A DNA stretch of 64,000 nt from an uncultured Negativicutes bacterium (GCA_900752195.1 CAADUJ010000006.1:145992-209991); one strand, 5' to 3'. Counted from the stretch's first letter, positions 34,720 through 44,011 are shown. Notes: generated by a model not told the origin, from the letters alone. Program-made: numbers and translations.

Positions 34720-34902
34720 TTATAAATACACCATGATATATGCCTTATTCTGAGCCACCTTATATCCCCATTCCTCGATGGATTTGAAAACGGCGTCATC
34801 AACTGCAGTGTCGCCGGTCTTTTTAATTGAGGCATAATTCTGATTGCTTTTTGTAGCTGTCTTGATTTTCTCCTCGATAGCACTTTTCATAAAATTATAC
34901 AT
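34720..34902 (-). CDS. Small phage protein of unknown function
   Basis: A 60-residue protein: MYNFMKSAIEEKIKTATKSN, then a short DDAVFKSIEEWGYKVAQNKA. It starts behind GGAGG and immediately follows the basic 57-residue gene (TAA then ATG). No family is recognised. Confidence 0.55.
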   Translation of the reverse strand: MYNFMKSAIEEKIKTATKSNQNYASIKKTGDTAVDDAVFKSIEEWGYKVAQNKAYIMVYL

Positions 34903-35076
34903 TTATCGTCCTCCTTTATATCGATACCCTTTATTGGCAAATGTCCTCGCGTGCCGGCATCGGCTCTTTAAAGGGTGCTTACGGCATGACCTTTGCCATG
35001 CTTTTCTTTTAATGTGGACGGCTTTTCTTCTTGCGCGCTTAGCCGTCCTTAATAGTGCTTTTATAAATTCGTCCAT
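34903..35076 (-). CDS. Small very basic phage protein (57 residues)
   Basis: The minus frame from ATG 35074-35076 (behind AGGAG) reads MDEFIKALLRTAKRARRKAV, HIKRKAWQRSCRKHPLKSRC and ends KGGR, packed with Arg and Lys. Its stop is followed directly by the next ATG. Such basic proteins often bind nucleic acid; no family is recognised. Confidence 0.55.
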   Translation of the reverse strand: MDEFIKALLRTAKRARRKAVHIKRKAWQRSCRKHPLKSRCRHARTFANKGYRYKGGR

Positions 35077-35088
35077 CGCGTACTCCTA

Positions 35089-35244
35089 TTATCGCCTGAT
35101 CATGAGCCACTCTAAAAAAGTCATATGGTCTTTTAAATGTCCTGTATCATACACATACCACTCAATTCCTACCCCAATTGCGGTGATTATTAGTACTAGA
35201 ATGACGCAGAACAAAAAATCTATTGTGCTCTCACTTGGTCTCAT
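35089..35244 (-). CDS. Small single-span membrane protein (51 residues)
   Basis: The minus frame from ATG 35242-35244 has one membrane segment, DFLFCVILVLIITAIGVGIE, between a short N-terminus and a charged tail. GGGGGAT lies upstream and it overlaps the end of the preceding gene. Its role is unknown. Confidence 0.55.
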   Translation of the reverse strand: MRPSESTIDFLFCVILVLIITAIGVGIEWYVYDTGHLKDHMTFLEWLMIRR

Positions 35245-35738
35245 AGCGATATCCCCCAATCATCCAAATAGGTAATCTCCATGCCACATCCTGAAGCCGC
35301 CATAAATTCCTTATTGCACCCGACGCTATTCTTCCAGTCGCCAGTCATGATAATACCGTCGCAGATTTGGAGCAGCTCTAGGCATTGCTTTATCGACTCC
35401 TCATAGGGGAGTCCTGTCGTGTATCGCATAGCATCTAGCGGATTGATAAAAATATATTGAGGATGGTGGTCTTTAAGCATCGCCGTCACATCTCTTGCCT
35501 TTCGTCTATTTGTGCTCTCATCTCCCGTAAAGGGATGACTTACGTAAAAGACCTTTGGTCGGCATTCATCTTTCTCAGCTTTGGCATCTTCTTCAGGATT
35601 CTCTGTAAGCCAGTATTTAATGGCTGGTGTGCAGGCATCGAAGCTATCACAAATACCCCCAACCGGGCAAGTATAGCAGCTCATTATGGCACTTAAAATT
35701 TCTGCCAATCTACCTATATTGATTTTTCTGTTTTCCAT
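35241..35738 (-). CDS. DUF4406 / nucleoside deoxyribosyltransferase-like protein
   Basis: A protein of about 165 residues; the ATG at 35736-35738 is correctly spaced from AAAGGAG. A Cys-rich N-terminus (SCYTCPVGGICDSFDAC) is fused to a Rossmann-like domain VFYVSHPFTGDESTNRRKA, PQYIFINPLDAMRYTTGLPY, ICDGIIMTGDWKNSVGCNKE, typical of DUF4406 in phages. It may act on nucleotides, but the substrate is not known. Confidence 0.75.
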   Translation of the reverse strand: MENRKINIGRLAEILSAIMSCYTCPVGGICDSFDACTPAIKYWLTENPEEDAKAEKDECRPKVFYVSHPFTGDESTNRRKARDVTAMLKDHHPQYIFINPLDAMRYTTGLPYEESIKQCLELLQICDGIIMTGDWKNSVGCNKEFMAASGCGMEITYLDDWGISL

Positions 35739-36261
35739 AATCATTTCTCCTTTTAGGTATTTCATTTTCACTAAACAATGTCGTTTCCTTTAATTCATCA
35801 GGACACATTGTCGGTATTTTTTTTAGCATTGGCAAAAGGGCATCTGTAAATTGGATTAGCCCATATTTCACTTCTTCGTATTCTTGCTCATTACGCAATG
35901 CATGGTCTCCTATAACGGGTCTGATTACATACCCATATGTATCGTCCCTGATGAGTTCACAGCCACTATTACGCATAAAGCAAAGCACATCAGCCATTTC
36001 CCTCGAATGAAAGGCTGCCATCATAAAAAGGGCCGCCCATTGTTTTTTATCTTGGGGATGATATACAGCAAATTCATCAGGGTATTCTTCGACGGGCCAA
36101 TTTTCAGGTTTTCTAGCATTTTCCACATGATTTACAATTGTTTCTACGAGCCCCTTTATATCGGAATCGCGTTGCAGGAGCTGGGCGTGTGGTTCTGCCA
36201 TCGCATTTAATATTTCACGAAATACTGAGCGAGCCCTTTCTATCATTTCCTTGCGCCCCAT
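35710..36261 (-). CDS. Phage protein of unknown function
   Basis: A 183-residue protein, MGRKEMIERARSVFREILNA..., largely helical with a middle WAALFMMAAFHSREMADVLC. It overlaps the next gene by about 28 bases. No family is recognised. It lies between the RusA and DUF4406 genes in the early operon. Confidence 0.6.
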   Translation of the reverse strand: MGRKEMIERARSVFREILNAMAEPHAQLLQRDSDIKGLVETIVNHVENARKPENWPVEEYPDEFAVYHPQDKKQWAALFMMAAFHSREMADVLCFMRNSGCELIRDDTYGYVIRPVIGDHALRNEQEYEEVKYGLIQFTDALLPMLKKIPTMCPDELKETTLFSENEIPKRRNDYGKQKNQYR

Positions 36262-36267
36262 AGGTAT

Positions 36268-36678
36268 CTACTCCTTACTGCTGGTATACAATTCCTCAAG
36301 GTTTACGTAAAGACCTGATGGTGAATCATAGTACTTTTCGATAGACTCTAGAGCGACTTGTGCGTCGTCTTTCCAAAACCCGAGCTCCGTCATGACATCT
36401 TTCAGCATCTTGACGAGATTGTCCGTATCTGGCTTCGTTACTTTCCACGTTCTCTTAGGATGCCGTTTAGTCGGTGGATATATCCAGCTCGTATCCAAGT
36501 TAATAGGGCCTTTTAATGGGTTATCAGGTCGATATTGAAATAGTAATGCCCTAAAAAGAGCTCGTGTCTCTTTTACTGCCGGCGGTTCATACACACAGGG
36601 CTTACCATTTCGCATGGTAATTTTCTTTTCTTGATGTGTCGCCGATGGTATTTTTTTTAATGGTATGAAGAAATGCAT
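36268..36678 (-). CDS. RusA-family Holliday junction resolvase
   Basis: A 136-residue endonuclease that cuts Holliday junctions in phage recombination. The signature KPDTDNLVKMLKDVMTELGF and WKDDAQV carries the catalytic aspartates. RusA proteins are about 120-140 residues, so it is full length. It is transcribed after the primase/helicase gene with a 260-base structured gap between. Confidence 0.9.
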   Translation of the reverse strand: MHFFIPLKKIPSATHQEKKITMRNGKPCVYEPPAVKETRALFRALLFQYRPDNPLKGPINLDTSWIYPPTKRHPKRTWKVTKPDTDNLVKMLKDVMTELGFWKDDAQVALESIEKYYDSPSGLYVNLEELYTSSKE

Positions 36679-36937
36679 TTTTTAGTCTCCTTTCGTCGCC
36701 GCATGGTTCTGTTAGGGGAAATAGTACGTAAAAGGAAAATGGTGGCTTTCAGCACCATTTTTCTAGTACTATTTTCCCCAGAACCCACACAGATTTTATG
36801 CAGAGGGAAATCCAATATATATATAACGGATTTCCTTCCCTTTTTCCCTTTTTTTATACGGAAATCCGTACCATTTTCCGCATAAATATTCACTCTTATA
36901 CATAACAAGGAAATCGGGAAAACTGTACGGTTTTCTC
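36679..36937. repeat. Cluster of inverted repeats downstream of the replication gene
   Basis: A long near-perfect hairpin lies at 36715-36779: arms of about 27-30 bases starting GGGGAAA and ending TTTTCCCC, with loop about GCTTTCAG. A second has arms GGAAATCC (36806-36813) and GGATTTCC (36828-36835) around an AT repeat. More copies of GGAAATC/ACGGATTTCC follow up to 36920. The ORF that can be drawn here is an artefact of this structure. It could be a replication origin or a regulatory RNA; the sequence does not decide. Confidence 0.55.
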
Positions 36938-38947
36938 TTATTCGTTTCTTTCAACAACTCCATTTTTAACAATGAATTTTTCATCTTTTCTTATATAATT
37001 TCTTATTGTTTTAGGGGTCGTATCCATATATTCAGCTAAATCGTTAATAGTAACTTGACCATTAATTAAACAAGCCTTATAAGCACTTTTTAGTTGAGCT
37101 ATTTTTGCTTCTTTTCTCCTTGTTTGCGTCTCTTGTCCTTTTTGCCAAGGTGCTTTTTCACTATTCGGCGTGAGCTTTTCCAGTTCACCACTTTCGTCGA
37201 GTCTATGAATCGGATACTCGAACCATACATCAAGGGGTTTAAAGGGTTGGAACTCTCGTAAGGTCCCCTCGACGCGCCAAGCCGTGCCAGGTAGCCAGAC
37301 TTGATCCGGCTCGAGCTGAATCATATCGAGGAGCGCATCGGCGTCACGAGCAAAGACGCCTGAGCCACTTGCCCTATCCATGGACCGCTTGGCACCTTGC
37401 GCGCCTTTGCTGTGATGATGACAATAGATGACGGCACAATTGAGCTCTGTACACACCTTGTCAAATTGATTACAAAAATGTGCCATCTGGTCGGCACTGT
37501 TTTCATCGCCCGTGATGATTTTATAAATCGGGTCGATGATGATAGCTTCATAATTTTGATTAGAGGCTCGGCGAATGAGTTTCGGCGCCAGCTTGTCCAT
37601 AGGAATCGACTTGCCACGCAAATTCCAGATGTCAATGTTGCTAATATTATTCGCAGGCCATCCTAAGGCCGTATAGACATCTTTAAAGCGATGCAAGCAA
37701 CTCGGACGGTCTAACTCTAGGTTGACGTACAGTACACGTCCTTGAGAACAATACCAATTCAGCCATTTACGGCCTTCTGCGATAGCGATAGCCATCTCGA
37801 TAAGGGCAAATGATTTCCCCGCCTTAGACGGCCCTGCCAGCATCATCTTGTGCCCTTTCCGCAGTACGCCCTCAATGAGGGACGGTGACAGCGGTGGCAG
37901 GTCGTTCCATACGTCTTTCAGGCTTTCCGGATCTGGCAAGTCATCGTTCACCGCTTCAATCCATTCGCGCCATTCCTTGAAACTAGATTTGCCTATATTG
38001 GTGTCGATAAGATACTGTTTTTTGCCGTTACGCAAGACGCCAGGCATCCGAGAAAGCCGTGAAGGATTACGGTTCTGCTGGTCTATCTCAAGGCCGTTTT
38101 TACGGCAAATAGCATACAAATAATCGACACTTTTACGATATTCTTCATAATTCCCTGCGTCGATATGGACGATGGCGTGGATGCTCTTACCACCGCTATA
38201 GACAAGACAAGCCACGGGAAGCTCAAGGCGACGGATGATTTCGTTCTGCTTTTCAACTTCCATAGAATCAGATTCTACTAACGCATATCGAAAGTCCGTG
38301 ACATTCTCGTTGCGGACGCCCTTTCCATCAAGGGGATTGAATCGTATCCATGCACCTACTTCTTCTTTATAATCGCCAAGGACGGCGCCAATATCTCCAT
38401 GGCAAGTCGTCAGCTGTTCGATAAGCTCGCCAGCAGTTCGCTTGAAATTTCCTTTGTTCGGAAGGAACTTGCCGTCTTTTTCCCAAGAAGATGTAACATA
38501 CCCTACGTAATCAGTACTGTCAAAGAGGGTCGACAGGTATGTAATAAGGTCTTTTTCGGGCTTCCAATCATCGTCAGGAGAGTAAAGTTCTTCTCCTTCC
38601 ACCCAATTCTTGTCGATAATAACCTGTTCGTCCCGCTCTTGGATGACATCATCCCAGTCAAATGCAATATCAGGCCCCGCAGACGGTGTCCAGCCGCCGC
38701 GTTTGGCCATATCGACAATCGTTGCACCGGTTACCAGGTCGGCAGCGTTGCCGCCAAATGTCCGCCATTTATGTTCGCATTCACCGGCATGATAGCGGCC
38801 GGCATCCCGAAGGCTCCAGGCATCCCAATCGTCTGCACTGTAGCCTTCAAGTTTCAATGCCATGCCGACATTTACCCACTCCTGATAGGTGCAAAAAGAC
38901 GGGTCGATGTAGTCCAGGAGTGGTATTAAATTAATAGATGTATCCAT
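36938..38947 (-). CDS. Phage primase/helicase (PriCT_2 + RepA-like AAA ATPase + HTH)
   Basis: A 669-residue replication protein. The N-terminus is a PriCT_2 domain (IDPSFCTYQEWVNVGMALKL, DAGRYHAGECEHKWRTF). A primase-polymerase-like middle reads DFRYALVESDSMEVEKQNEI, LVYSGGKSIHAIVHIDAGNY and QNRNPSRLSRMPG. A RepA/DnaB-like ATPase has Walker A MLAGPSKAGKSFAL and Walker B-like YEAIIIDPIYKII, CAVIYCHHHSKG. The C-terminal helix-turn-helix is YMDTTPKTIRNYIRKDE. CRISPR spacer 5 at 63071 matches this last region imperfectly. Confidence 0.9.
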   Translation of the reverse strand: MDTSINLIPLLDYIDPSFCTYQEWVNVGMALKLEGYSADDWDAWSLRDAGRYHAGECEHKWRTFGGNAADLVTGATIVDMAKRGGWTPSAGPDIAFDWDDVIQERDEQVIIDKNWVEGEELYSPDDDWKPEKDLITYLSTLFDSTDYVGYVTSSWEKDGKFLPNKGNFKRTAGELIEQLTTCHGDIGAVLGDYKEEVGAWIRFNPLDGKGVRNENVTDFRYALVESDSMEVEKQNEIIRRLELPVACLVYSGGKSIHAIVHIDAGNYEEYRKSVDYLYAICRKNGLEIDQQNRNPSRLSRMPGVLRNGKKQYLIDTNIGKSSFKEWREWIEAVNDDLPDPESLKDVWNDLPPLSPSLIEGVLRKGHKMMLAGPSKAGKSFALIEMAIAIAEGRKWLNWYCSQGRVLYVNLELDRPSCLHRFKDVYTALGWPANNISNIDIWNLRGKSIPMDKLAPKLIRRASNQNYEAIIIDPIYKIITGDENSADQMAHFCNQFDKVCTELNCAVIYCHHHSKGAQGAKRSMDRASGSGVFARDADALLDMIQLEPDQVWLPGTAWRVEGTLREFQPFKPLDVWFEYPIHRLDESGELEKLTPNSEKAPWQKGQETQTRRKEAKIAQLKSAYKACLINGQVTINDLAEYMDTTPKTIRNYIRKDEKFIVKNGVVERNE

Positions 38948-38961
38948 TTACACCGCCCCTT

Positions 38962-40554
38962 TTAGTCTGGTTGATACTGAGCGGGAACAATGCCTTTCGG
39001 CATCCTCCAGCCCGATGCCGCGATGCGTGCAATCAATTTACTGGCTGCTTCAAACGTCCATGTCCCTACGTGCTGGAAACCTCTTGCTTCTAGTAGTCTA
39101 ATTTGACGAGCCGTAGCAAGACCTAGTTCTTTACGCTTTACGAGACGATCGAGTAATATTTTCGCTTTGCCTGCATTTTCGATTTCGTCGGGGAAGATAC
39201 CGAACTTCTCCAGGGTGTGGAGCTGCTTTTCTGTCGGAGGCATCATTTCCCACCCGAAAGACGGTACATAGCCAGCTAAATCTTCTGCCTGGATAGACAT
39301 CTCGAACTGTAACGGGTCGACGAGTTTGCGCTTGCGTTTCTTCATGGTTGCCAGCTTTTCAGCTAGTGCCTGTTCACGATCGGCGACGACATCGTCCATA
39401 GCCTCTTGCAAAAGTTCCTCTAAGTCTTCCGGTTCGCCCGATTCATTGAGCTTTTCCGTCATCTTATTGGAAACGTCTTCTGTTTCAGCAATAAGGCATG
39501 CCGGACGGCATAGCTCGTGTTTTTCTGTATTCCATAGAAAGTCTAAGAGCAATACGTGGTCCTTTCCTGGTGAAAGTCGCGTGCCTCTACCTACCATTTG
39601 GCAATAAAGGCTGCGGCTTTTCGTCGCACGAAGGATGATGACACAATCGACAGAAGGACAATCCCACCCTTCTGTAAGGAGCATAGAATTACATAAAACG
39701 TCGTATTTTCCATCGTCAAAGTCTTTTAAGACTTGGGCCCTATCATCGCTATTACCATTGACTTCTGCCGTCCTAAAACCTGCATTTTCGAGGATTTGGC
39801 AGAACTTTTGACTCGTTTTGACGAGCGGTAGGAAGACGACGGTCTTGCGCCCTTTGCAATAGCGCTGCATTTCTGTTGCGATAGAATCTAGGTATGGATC
39901 TAGAGCCGTCCCCAATTCACCGACTTTATAATCGCCGGCAGAAAATCCGACGCCCGAAATATCAATCTGAAGGGGTATCGTCTGTGCTCTGATTTTACAA
40001 AGGTATCCATCTTTAATAGCCTGCACTAGGTTATATTCATAGGCTAAGCTATCGTAAAAACTGCCTAAATTACGCATATCTGACCTATCAGGCGTTGCGG
40101 TGACCCCTAAGACCTTCGCATCGGGGAAATGCTGTAATACTCGCTGATAGCTGTCAGAAACGCTATGATGTGCTTCGTCGATGATGATCGTGCTGAAATA
40201 ATCAGAGTTGAATTGATTTAATCGTTTTTCTCTCGTCAGCGTTTGGACGCTACCGACGACAATGCGATACCAAGAACCTAAACAAGTCTGCTCCGCTTTT
40301 TCTACGGCGCATTTTAAACCAGTCGATTTTAGTATCTTATCGCTTGCCTGGTCCAGGAGTTCGCCCCGGTGCGCCATGATCAGGACGCGTTCCCCGACAC
40401 GGACCCTGTCTTCAGCTATCTTGGAAAACACAATAGTCTTACCCGTGCCCGTCGGCAGGACGAGAAGCGTTCGTTTGTTGCCACTATCCCATTCATGCAA
40501 GACGGCCTGTTCGGCCGCCTGCTGATAGGGACGTAACGTCATTTCGCTACTCAT
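38962..40554 (-). CDS. DEAD/DEAH-box superfamily 2 helicase
   Basis: A 530-residue helicase with all core motifs: LRPYQQAAEQAVLHEW (Q-like), Walker A VLPTGTGKTIVF, DEAH at TIIIDEAHHSVSD, motif III GVTATPDR, motif VI QMVGRGTRLSPGK. A C-terminal helical part follows. Such Res-subunit-like helicases are common in Firmicutes phage replication blocks. It starts behind GGGG, right after the DUF669 gene. Confidence 0.92.
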   Translation of the reverse strand: MSSEMTLRPYQQAAEQAVLHEWDSGNKRTLLVLPTGTGKTIVFSKIAEDRVRVGERVLIMAHRGELLDQASDKILKSTGLKCAVEKAEQTCLGSWYRIVVGSVQTLTREKRLNQFNSDYFSTIIIDEAHHSVSDSYQRVLQHFPDAKVLGVTATPDRSDMRNLGSFYDSLAYEYNLVQAIKDGYLCKIRAQTIPLQIDISGVGFSAGDYKVGELGTALDPYLDSIATEMQRYCKGRKTVVFLPLVKTSQKFCQILENAGFRTAEVNGNSDDRAQVLKDFDDGKYDVLCNSMLLTEGWDCPSVDCVIILRATKSRSLYCQMVGRGTRLSPGKDHVLLLDFLWNTEKHELCRPACLIAETEDVSNKMTEKLNESGEPEDLEELLQEAMDDVVADREQALAEKLATMKKRKRKLVDPLQFEMSIQAEDLAGYVPSFGWEMMPPTEKQLHTLEKFGIFPDEIENAGKAKILLDRLVKRKELGLATARQIRLLEARGFQHVGTWTFEAASKLIARIAASGWRMPKGIVPAQYQPD

Positions 40555-41004
40555 TTAAAAAGCCCCCTGACGATATGTTGTTTTAGGTTGGGCAGGTTCT
40601 TCTTTGTCGTAAAAACGCTTTACATCGTTATATTCTTTATCATTGTATTTACGGACGCTAACCTTCATACGCCCTGTAGAACCGACGAGCTGACTCCAGG
40701 CAATTTTAAACTCGCCATCACCACGTTTCATCATGCCAATGGCACACGCAAAGTTCGTCAGTAGCCACTGGCTCTTTGTATGCAAGAATAGATTTTGACG
40801 GATTCGTCCTTTCGTCCCATCAGGGGCTTGCACTTCGTACGTAACTTTGGCCATATTACAAGGTGGCATCTTTTCACTGCCATCAAAATGGGCACGTTCA
40901 AAATCGACAATGGTAAAGTCATAATCACCTTCAGGAACAAGTTGAAATTCGTTTGTCGTTTCTTCAAAAGAGTCATCCCAACTAAAAGCGCGTTCTTCTG
41001 TCAT
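40555..41004 (-). CDS. DUF669 phage protein (single-strand-binding-like role)
   Basis: A 149-residue protein with the DUF669 pattern: ETTNEFQLVPEGDYDFTIVD, CNMAKVTYEVQAPDGTKGRI, SQLVGSTGRMKVSVRKYNDK, all beta-rich. DUF669 genes lie between the AAA ATPase and helicase genes in many Firmicutes phages and are thought to bind single-stranded DNA. AGGAGG precedes the ATG. Confidence 0.82.
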   Translation of the reverse strand: MTEERAFSWDDSFEETTNEFQLVPEGDYDFTIVDFERAHFDGSEKMPPCNMAKVTYEVQAPDGTKGRIRQNLFLHTKSQWLLTNFACAIGMMKRGDGEFKIAWSQLVGSTGRMKVSVRKYNDKEYNDVKRFYDKEEPAQPKTTYRQGAF

Positions 41005-41017
41005 CGTAAATTACCTC

Positions 41018-42076
41018 CTAAAATGGAACTTTTTTTAAATCATGAATTACATCTAACATTTGTGGAAAGGCCGATACAAGGCATCCCATGACGAAGTCTT
41101 CTGGGTAATCCTGTACGGGCATATCCACAGGGAAATACTTTTTATAGGCCACAGCTTCTTGAATATCTTGAGCCGTGACATGATTGGCTATCATCAAATC
41201 TTGCAAAGCTTTTGGTATTCCTTCGAGCGTCGAGTCTATCGGAGACGTCTTACAAGACTCTTCGTCTATTGGTTCAAGTTTCGTAGGATTAGACGGTTCT
41301 GTTTCAGGCGTTGCAGTTTTTTCAACAGGCTCTACTGGTTGCTGTACAGGGGCCAATGTAGGTATGCAGTGTGCAATCCCCTCATAATCAAAGGGTAGTT
41401 CATCGGGGAGACCATGACGGTTTTTCGCGTCCCAGCACGGATTATGTAAGGTATGCATAACTCGCTGTCCACCACTTACTTTCTTCTTGCCGTCTTTCGA
41501 AGTAATGACGATTTCCTTGTAATTAGCGAAGAGGACCATATCAGCCCATTCCTTTACAAGAGCTGCGCACTGATTCCCTGCTTTATTGCCGAGCTTTAAT
41601 TCATACCGATCATAAGCACCGGTTTCTTCCGGCAATTCGAATTTGCGGATGGTGCTATGCGCCGTCAGGACGACATTCATCCCCGCATCAATCAAGTCGG
41701 AAAGGTTATTAAGGAGCCTACCGAATTCTTCTTTGACATAGGTGTAGCCTTTACCGTATCCAAAGTCTTCGATACCACCTTTACCATTTGCCATACAAAT
41801 CGATTCTTCGCAAAGGCGTTCTGCCCAATCTGCCGTATCGACGACAAGGGTTTGATACTCCATGGAGTCGGCTTTCAATTCCTTGGTGTACTGCTGTAAC
41901 ATCTGCCATGATGTAGGCCGTTCAAGGCGATCGACATCTAAATGACTCGTACTACCTTCGGTATCGATAAAGAGCGGACACGGGAAATGCGCGGCAAACG
42001 TTGACTTTCCAATTCCTTCAGGGCCGTAAATGACGACCTTCTGAGGCTTTTGAATCTTTCCAGATATAATCTTCAT
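41018..42076 (-). CDS. AAA ATPase (RecA/Sak4-like recombinase type)
   Basis: A 352-residue ATPase with Walker A VIYGPEGIGKSTFAA and Walker B TLVVDTADWAE, then MNVVLTAHSTIRKFELPEE. The layout is the AAA_24 family of phages, related to Sak4 single-strand annealing proteins. The C-terminal part is Pro/Thr-rich then helical. It precedes DUF669, as is usual for this pair. Confidence 0.85.
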   Translation of the reverse strand: MKIISGKIQKPQKVVIYGPEGIGKSTFAAHFPCPLFIDTEGSTSHLDVDRLERPTSWQMLQQYTKELKADSMEYQTLVVDTADWAERLCEESICMANGKGGIEDFGYGKGYTYVKEEFGRLLNNLSDLIDAGMNVVLTAHSTIRKFELPEETGAYDRYELKLGNKAGNQCAALVKEWADMVLFANYKEIVITSKDGKKKVSGGQRVMHTLHNPCWDAKNRHGLPDELPFDYEGIAHCIPTLAPVQQPVEPVEKTATPETEPSNPTKLEPIDEESCKTSPIDSTLEGIPKALQDLMIANHVTAQDIQEAVAYKKYFPVDMPVQDYPEDFVMGCLVSAFPQMLDVIHDLKKVPF

Positions 42077-42088
42077 GGTCTACTCCTT

Positions 42089-43375
42089 TCAAAACGTACC
42101 AGGCGTCCATTTCGGCGTTTCCTTTTCTTTCGCAAGAGGCTCTTGTGGAAATTCCTGCCCTTTAATATACCCATCTTCAATGATGATGCTGCACGTGTCG
42201 TCTGTGCCGACACGAGTCGCAATGACCTGCAATTCTTCTTTTTCTAACCATGCTCCAAACGCACGCAATGTATCTGCATCCATCTGCTCTAATTTATCCA
42301 TAAGCACGAATCCACAATCGGGGTTGAGCTTGCGGATGATGGCAGTGGAAACTTGGAGTTGCTCTGCTCCACTCATGCAGTCCCATTTCTGTCCTCTATA
42401 AGTCAGCTCGCCATCTTCCACACTCAACTCAGGCAGAGGCATATCCGCCGATTCAAGCAGTTTCATGCGCTGTTCCTTGATGGCCTGCAACTGACTCGTC
42501 AGGTCGTCATACTGCCCACTCAATTCGTCGGCTTCGGCCTGGACCCGTTGCTTTTCCGCATTGGCACGGACCTTGGTATTGATGGCATCAATATTGGCAA
42601 TGTCTGCTTCGATTTCTGCCGTACTTTCATCTTGTAAGTCTTTAGCACTTGCCCTAGCCGTCATACAATCTTTTTCGGCCTGTTGTAATGCAGCCTTTGC
42701 CTTATTAAAAGCAATCTGAGCCTCAGCGAGTACGCGATTGTAGTGGGCTTCATTGTCACGTTTTCGTTGGTTTTCGCCGTTTTTTGCTAAGATTGCTTGT
42801 TGACGCTGAATCAGTTCCGATGCGCTTACAGGTTCCGTCGGAGAATCTGGATACCAAGGCAGCTCTTCGGCGTGTTTCTTTTTTCGGTCCGCGATACGGC
42901 CCACTTCGAGCCGTTGGTTATAGAGTGATTTTTCTTCCCTGTCTAGCTTTGCCAACTGGTCCCCGACGCCTATGATCTGCAGGAGCGTTTCGGCCTTTTC
43001 ATCGTTTCTAGCTTCCATGAATTTCGGTAGATTGAGTGCTAACTTTTCGATAAAACTATCCAGAAGCTGCTGTCCTGCTTTTTGCCCCGACGGGTCGATG
43101 ACATGAAGGGCCGACGATTTGCCTTTGCGCTCCACTACTAGGCCGTTACTGAGTTCGATATGGATAGACGGCGGAGCGGCGCTGCCAATGCGTTGTGATT
43201 CGGATGGTTTAAGCTTATTACCACCCAATGCCCAGGCGATAGCATCCAATACGGAAGTCTTGCCTTGTCCATTCCGGCCGCCGATGACGGTCAACCCGTT
43301 CTCCGTCGGCGTCAGCGTAACGGCCTTTACGCGCTTTACATTTTCAATTTCCAGTTGTCTAATTTTAATTGCCAT
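42089..43375 (-). CDS. SbcC/RecF-like AAA ATPase with coiled coil
   Basis: A 428-residue protein. Walker A is in VIGGRNGQGKTSVLDAIAWA, followed by a long central coiled coil (residues about 150-310). The C-terminal signature MSGAEQLQVSTAIIRKLN and Walker B region CGFVLMDKLEQMD complete an SMC-like head. It is probably part of the phage recombination system together with the next gene. AGGAGG precedes the ATG. Confidence 0.88.
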   Translation of the reverse strand: MAIKIRQLEIENVKRVKAVTLTPTENGLTVIGGRNGQGKTSVLDAIAWALGGNKLKPSESQRIGSAAPPSIHIELSNGLVVERKGKSSALHVIDPSGQKAGQQLLDSFIEKLALNLPKFMEARNDEKAETLLQIIGVGDQLAKLDREEKSLYNQRLEVGRIADRKKKHAEELPWYPDSPTEPVSASELIQRQQAILAKNGENQRKRDNEAHYNRVLAEAQIAFNKAKAALQQAEKDCMTARASAKDLQDESTAEIEADIANIDAINTKVRANAEKQRVQAEADELSGQYDDLTSQLQAIKEQRMKLLESADMPLPELSVEDGELTYRGQKWDCMSGAEQLQVSTAIIRKLNPDCGFVLMDKLEQMDADTLRAFGAWLEKEELQVIATRVGTDDTCSIIIEDGYIKGQEFPQEPLAKEKETPKWTPGTF

Positions 43376-43455
43376 TTCTTTTTCCTCCTATGCTATAATG
43401 GAGGTGGAAATTTGATTATGATTTTTTCCACCTTAGCCGATTGATACTGCGAATA

Positions 43456-43641
43456 TCAGTCGGCTTTTCCTTTGTTTAAAAAGATAAGGTACTCCATTTC
43501 TTCCTCGGATACTCCATGTCCTCGGAGGTAGTCCATCGCCTCCTCCTCTGTTTCAAATTCCATTACCTTTTCGTAATCGTCTAGTAAATACTCAAGGTCA
43601 TTTAAAAAACATCCTTCTACGTGTCTCGCTACGATAATCAT
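43456..43641 (-). CDS. Small acidic phage protein
   Basis: A 61-residue protein: MIIVARHVEGCFLNDLEYLL, DDYEKVMEFETEEEAMDYLR, GHGVSEEEMEYLIFLNKGKA. AGGAGG precedes the ATG. It is acidic, unrelated to any family that is recognised here, and a hairpin overlaps its end. Confidence 0.6.
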   Translation of the reverse strand: MIIVARHVEGCFLNDLEYLLDDYEKVMEFETEEEAMDYLRGHGVSEEEMEYLIFLNKGKAD

Positions 43642-43688
43642 TGGCGTTGCCTCCTATAATCTTGAAACATAGAGTTTAAGAATTCCTT

Positions 43689-43997
43689 TTAATATCGAAT
43701 CACAAGTTTCTGCCCTAGCTCGAGGACTGGGTCCATATCGAGTTCATTGTCGACCTTAATTTGATAGATGACCTTACGGATGTCCTCACCCTTGGCATCT
43801 GCAATAGGCCTTGCAATGTCCCATAGGGTTTCCCCACTTTTTACGTGGTGCGTATATACCGTATCAGCCTCTATAGCCTCTGTAGCCGTCGTATACGCCC
43901 CTACGTAATAACCTATGCCACCACCGAGGGCTAGCATGTATAGGGCCGCGGCAGTGGTAAGCAGACGGCGTCGTACTCTTGCCTTGCGTGTCATCAT
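43689..43997 (-). CDS. Membrane-anchored LysM protein (YneA-like layout)
   Basis: A protein of about 102 residues with a basic start, one membrane span (LLTTAAALYMLALGGGIGYYV) and a C-terminal LysM domain (HHVKSGETLWDIARPIADAK... LELGQKLVIRY). This layout matches YneA, the SOS-induced division inhibitor of Firmicutes, and also some exclusion proteins. The start with the best spacing from AAAGGAG is the ATG at 43995-43997. Expressed early, it could block cell division or alter the cell wall. Confidence 0.7.
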   Translation of the reverse strand: MMTRKARVRRRLLTTAAALYMLALGGGIGYYVGAYTTATEAIEADTVYTHHVKSGETLWDIARPIADAKGEDIRKVIYQIKVDNELDMDPVLELGQKLVIRY

Positions 43998-44011
43998 TTC
44001 AATCATCTCCT

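Noticed and set aside
36657..36908. 83-residue minus-strand ORF
   Set aside because: It runs through the inverted-repeat cluster and lacks a ribosome site.
43436..43464. Hairpin GCCGATTGATA/TATCAGTCGGC, with a small ORF behind a TATAAT on the plus strand
   Set aside because: The ORF is only seven codons; the hairpin may be a terminator, but it overlaps a coding end and I could not decide its use.
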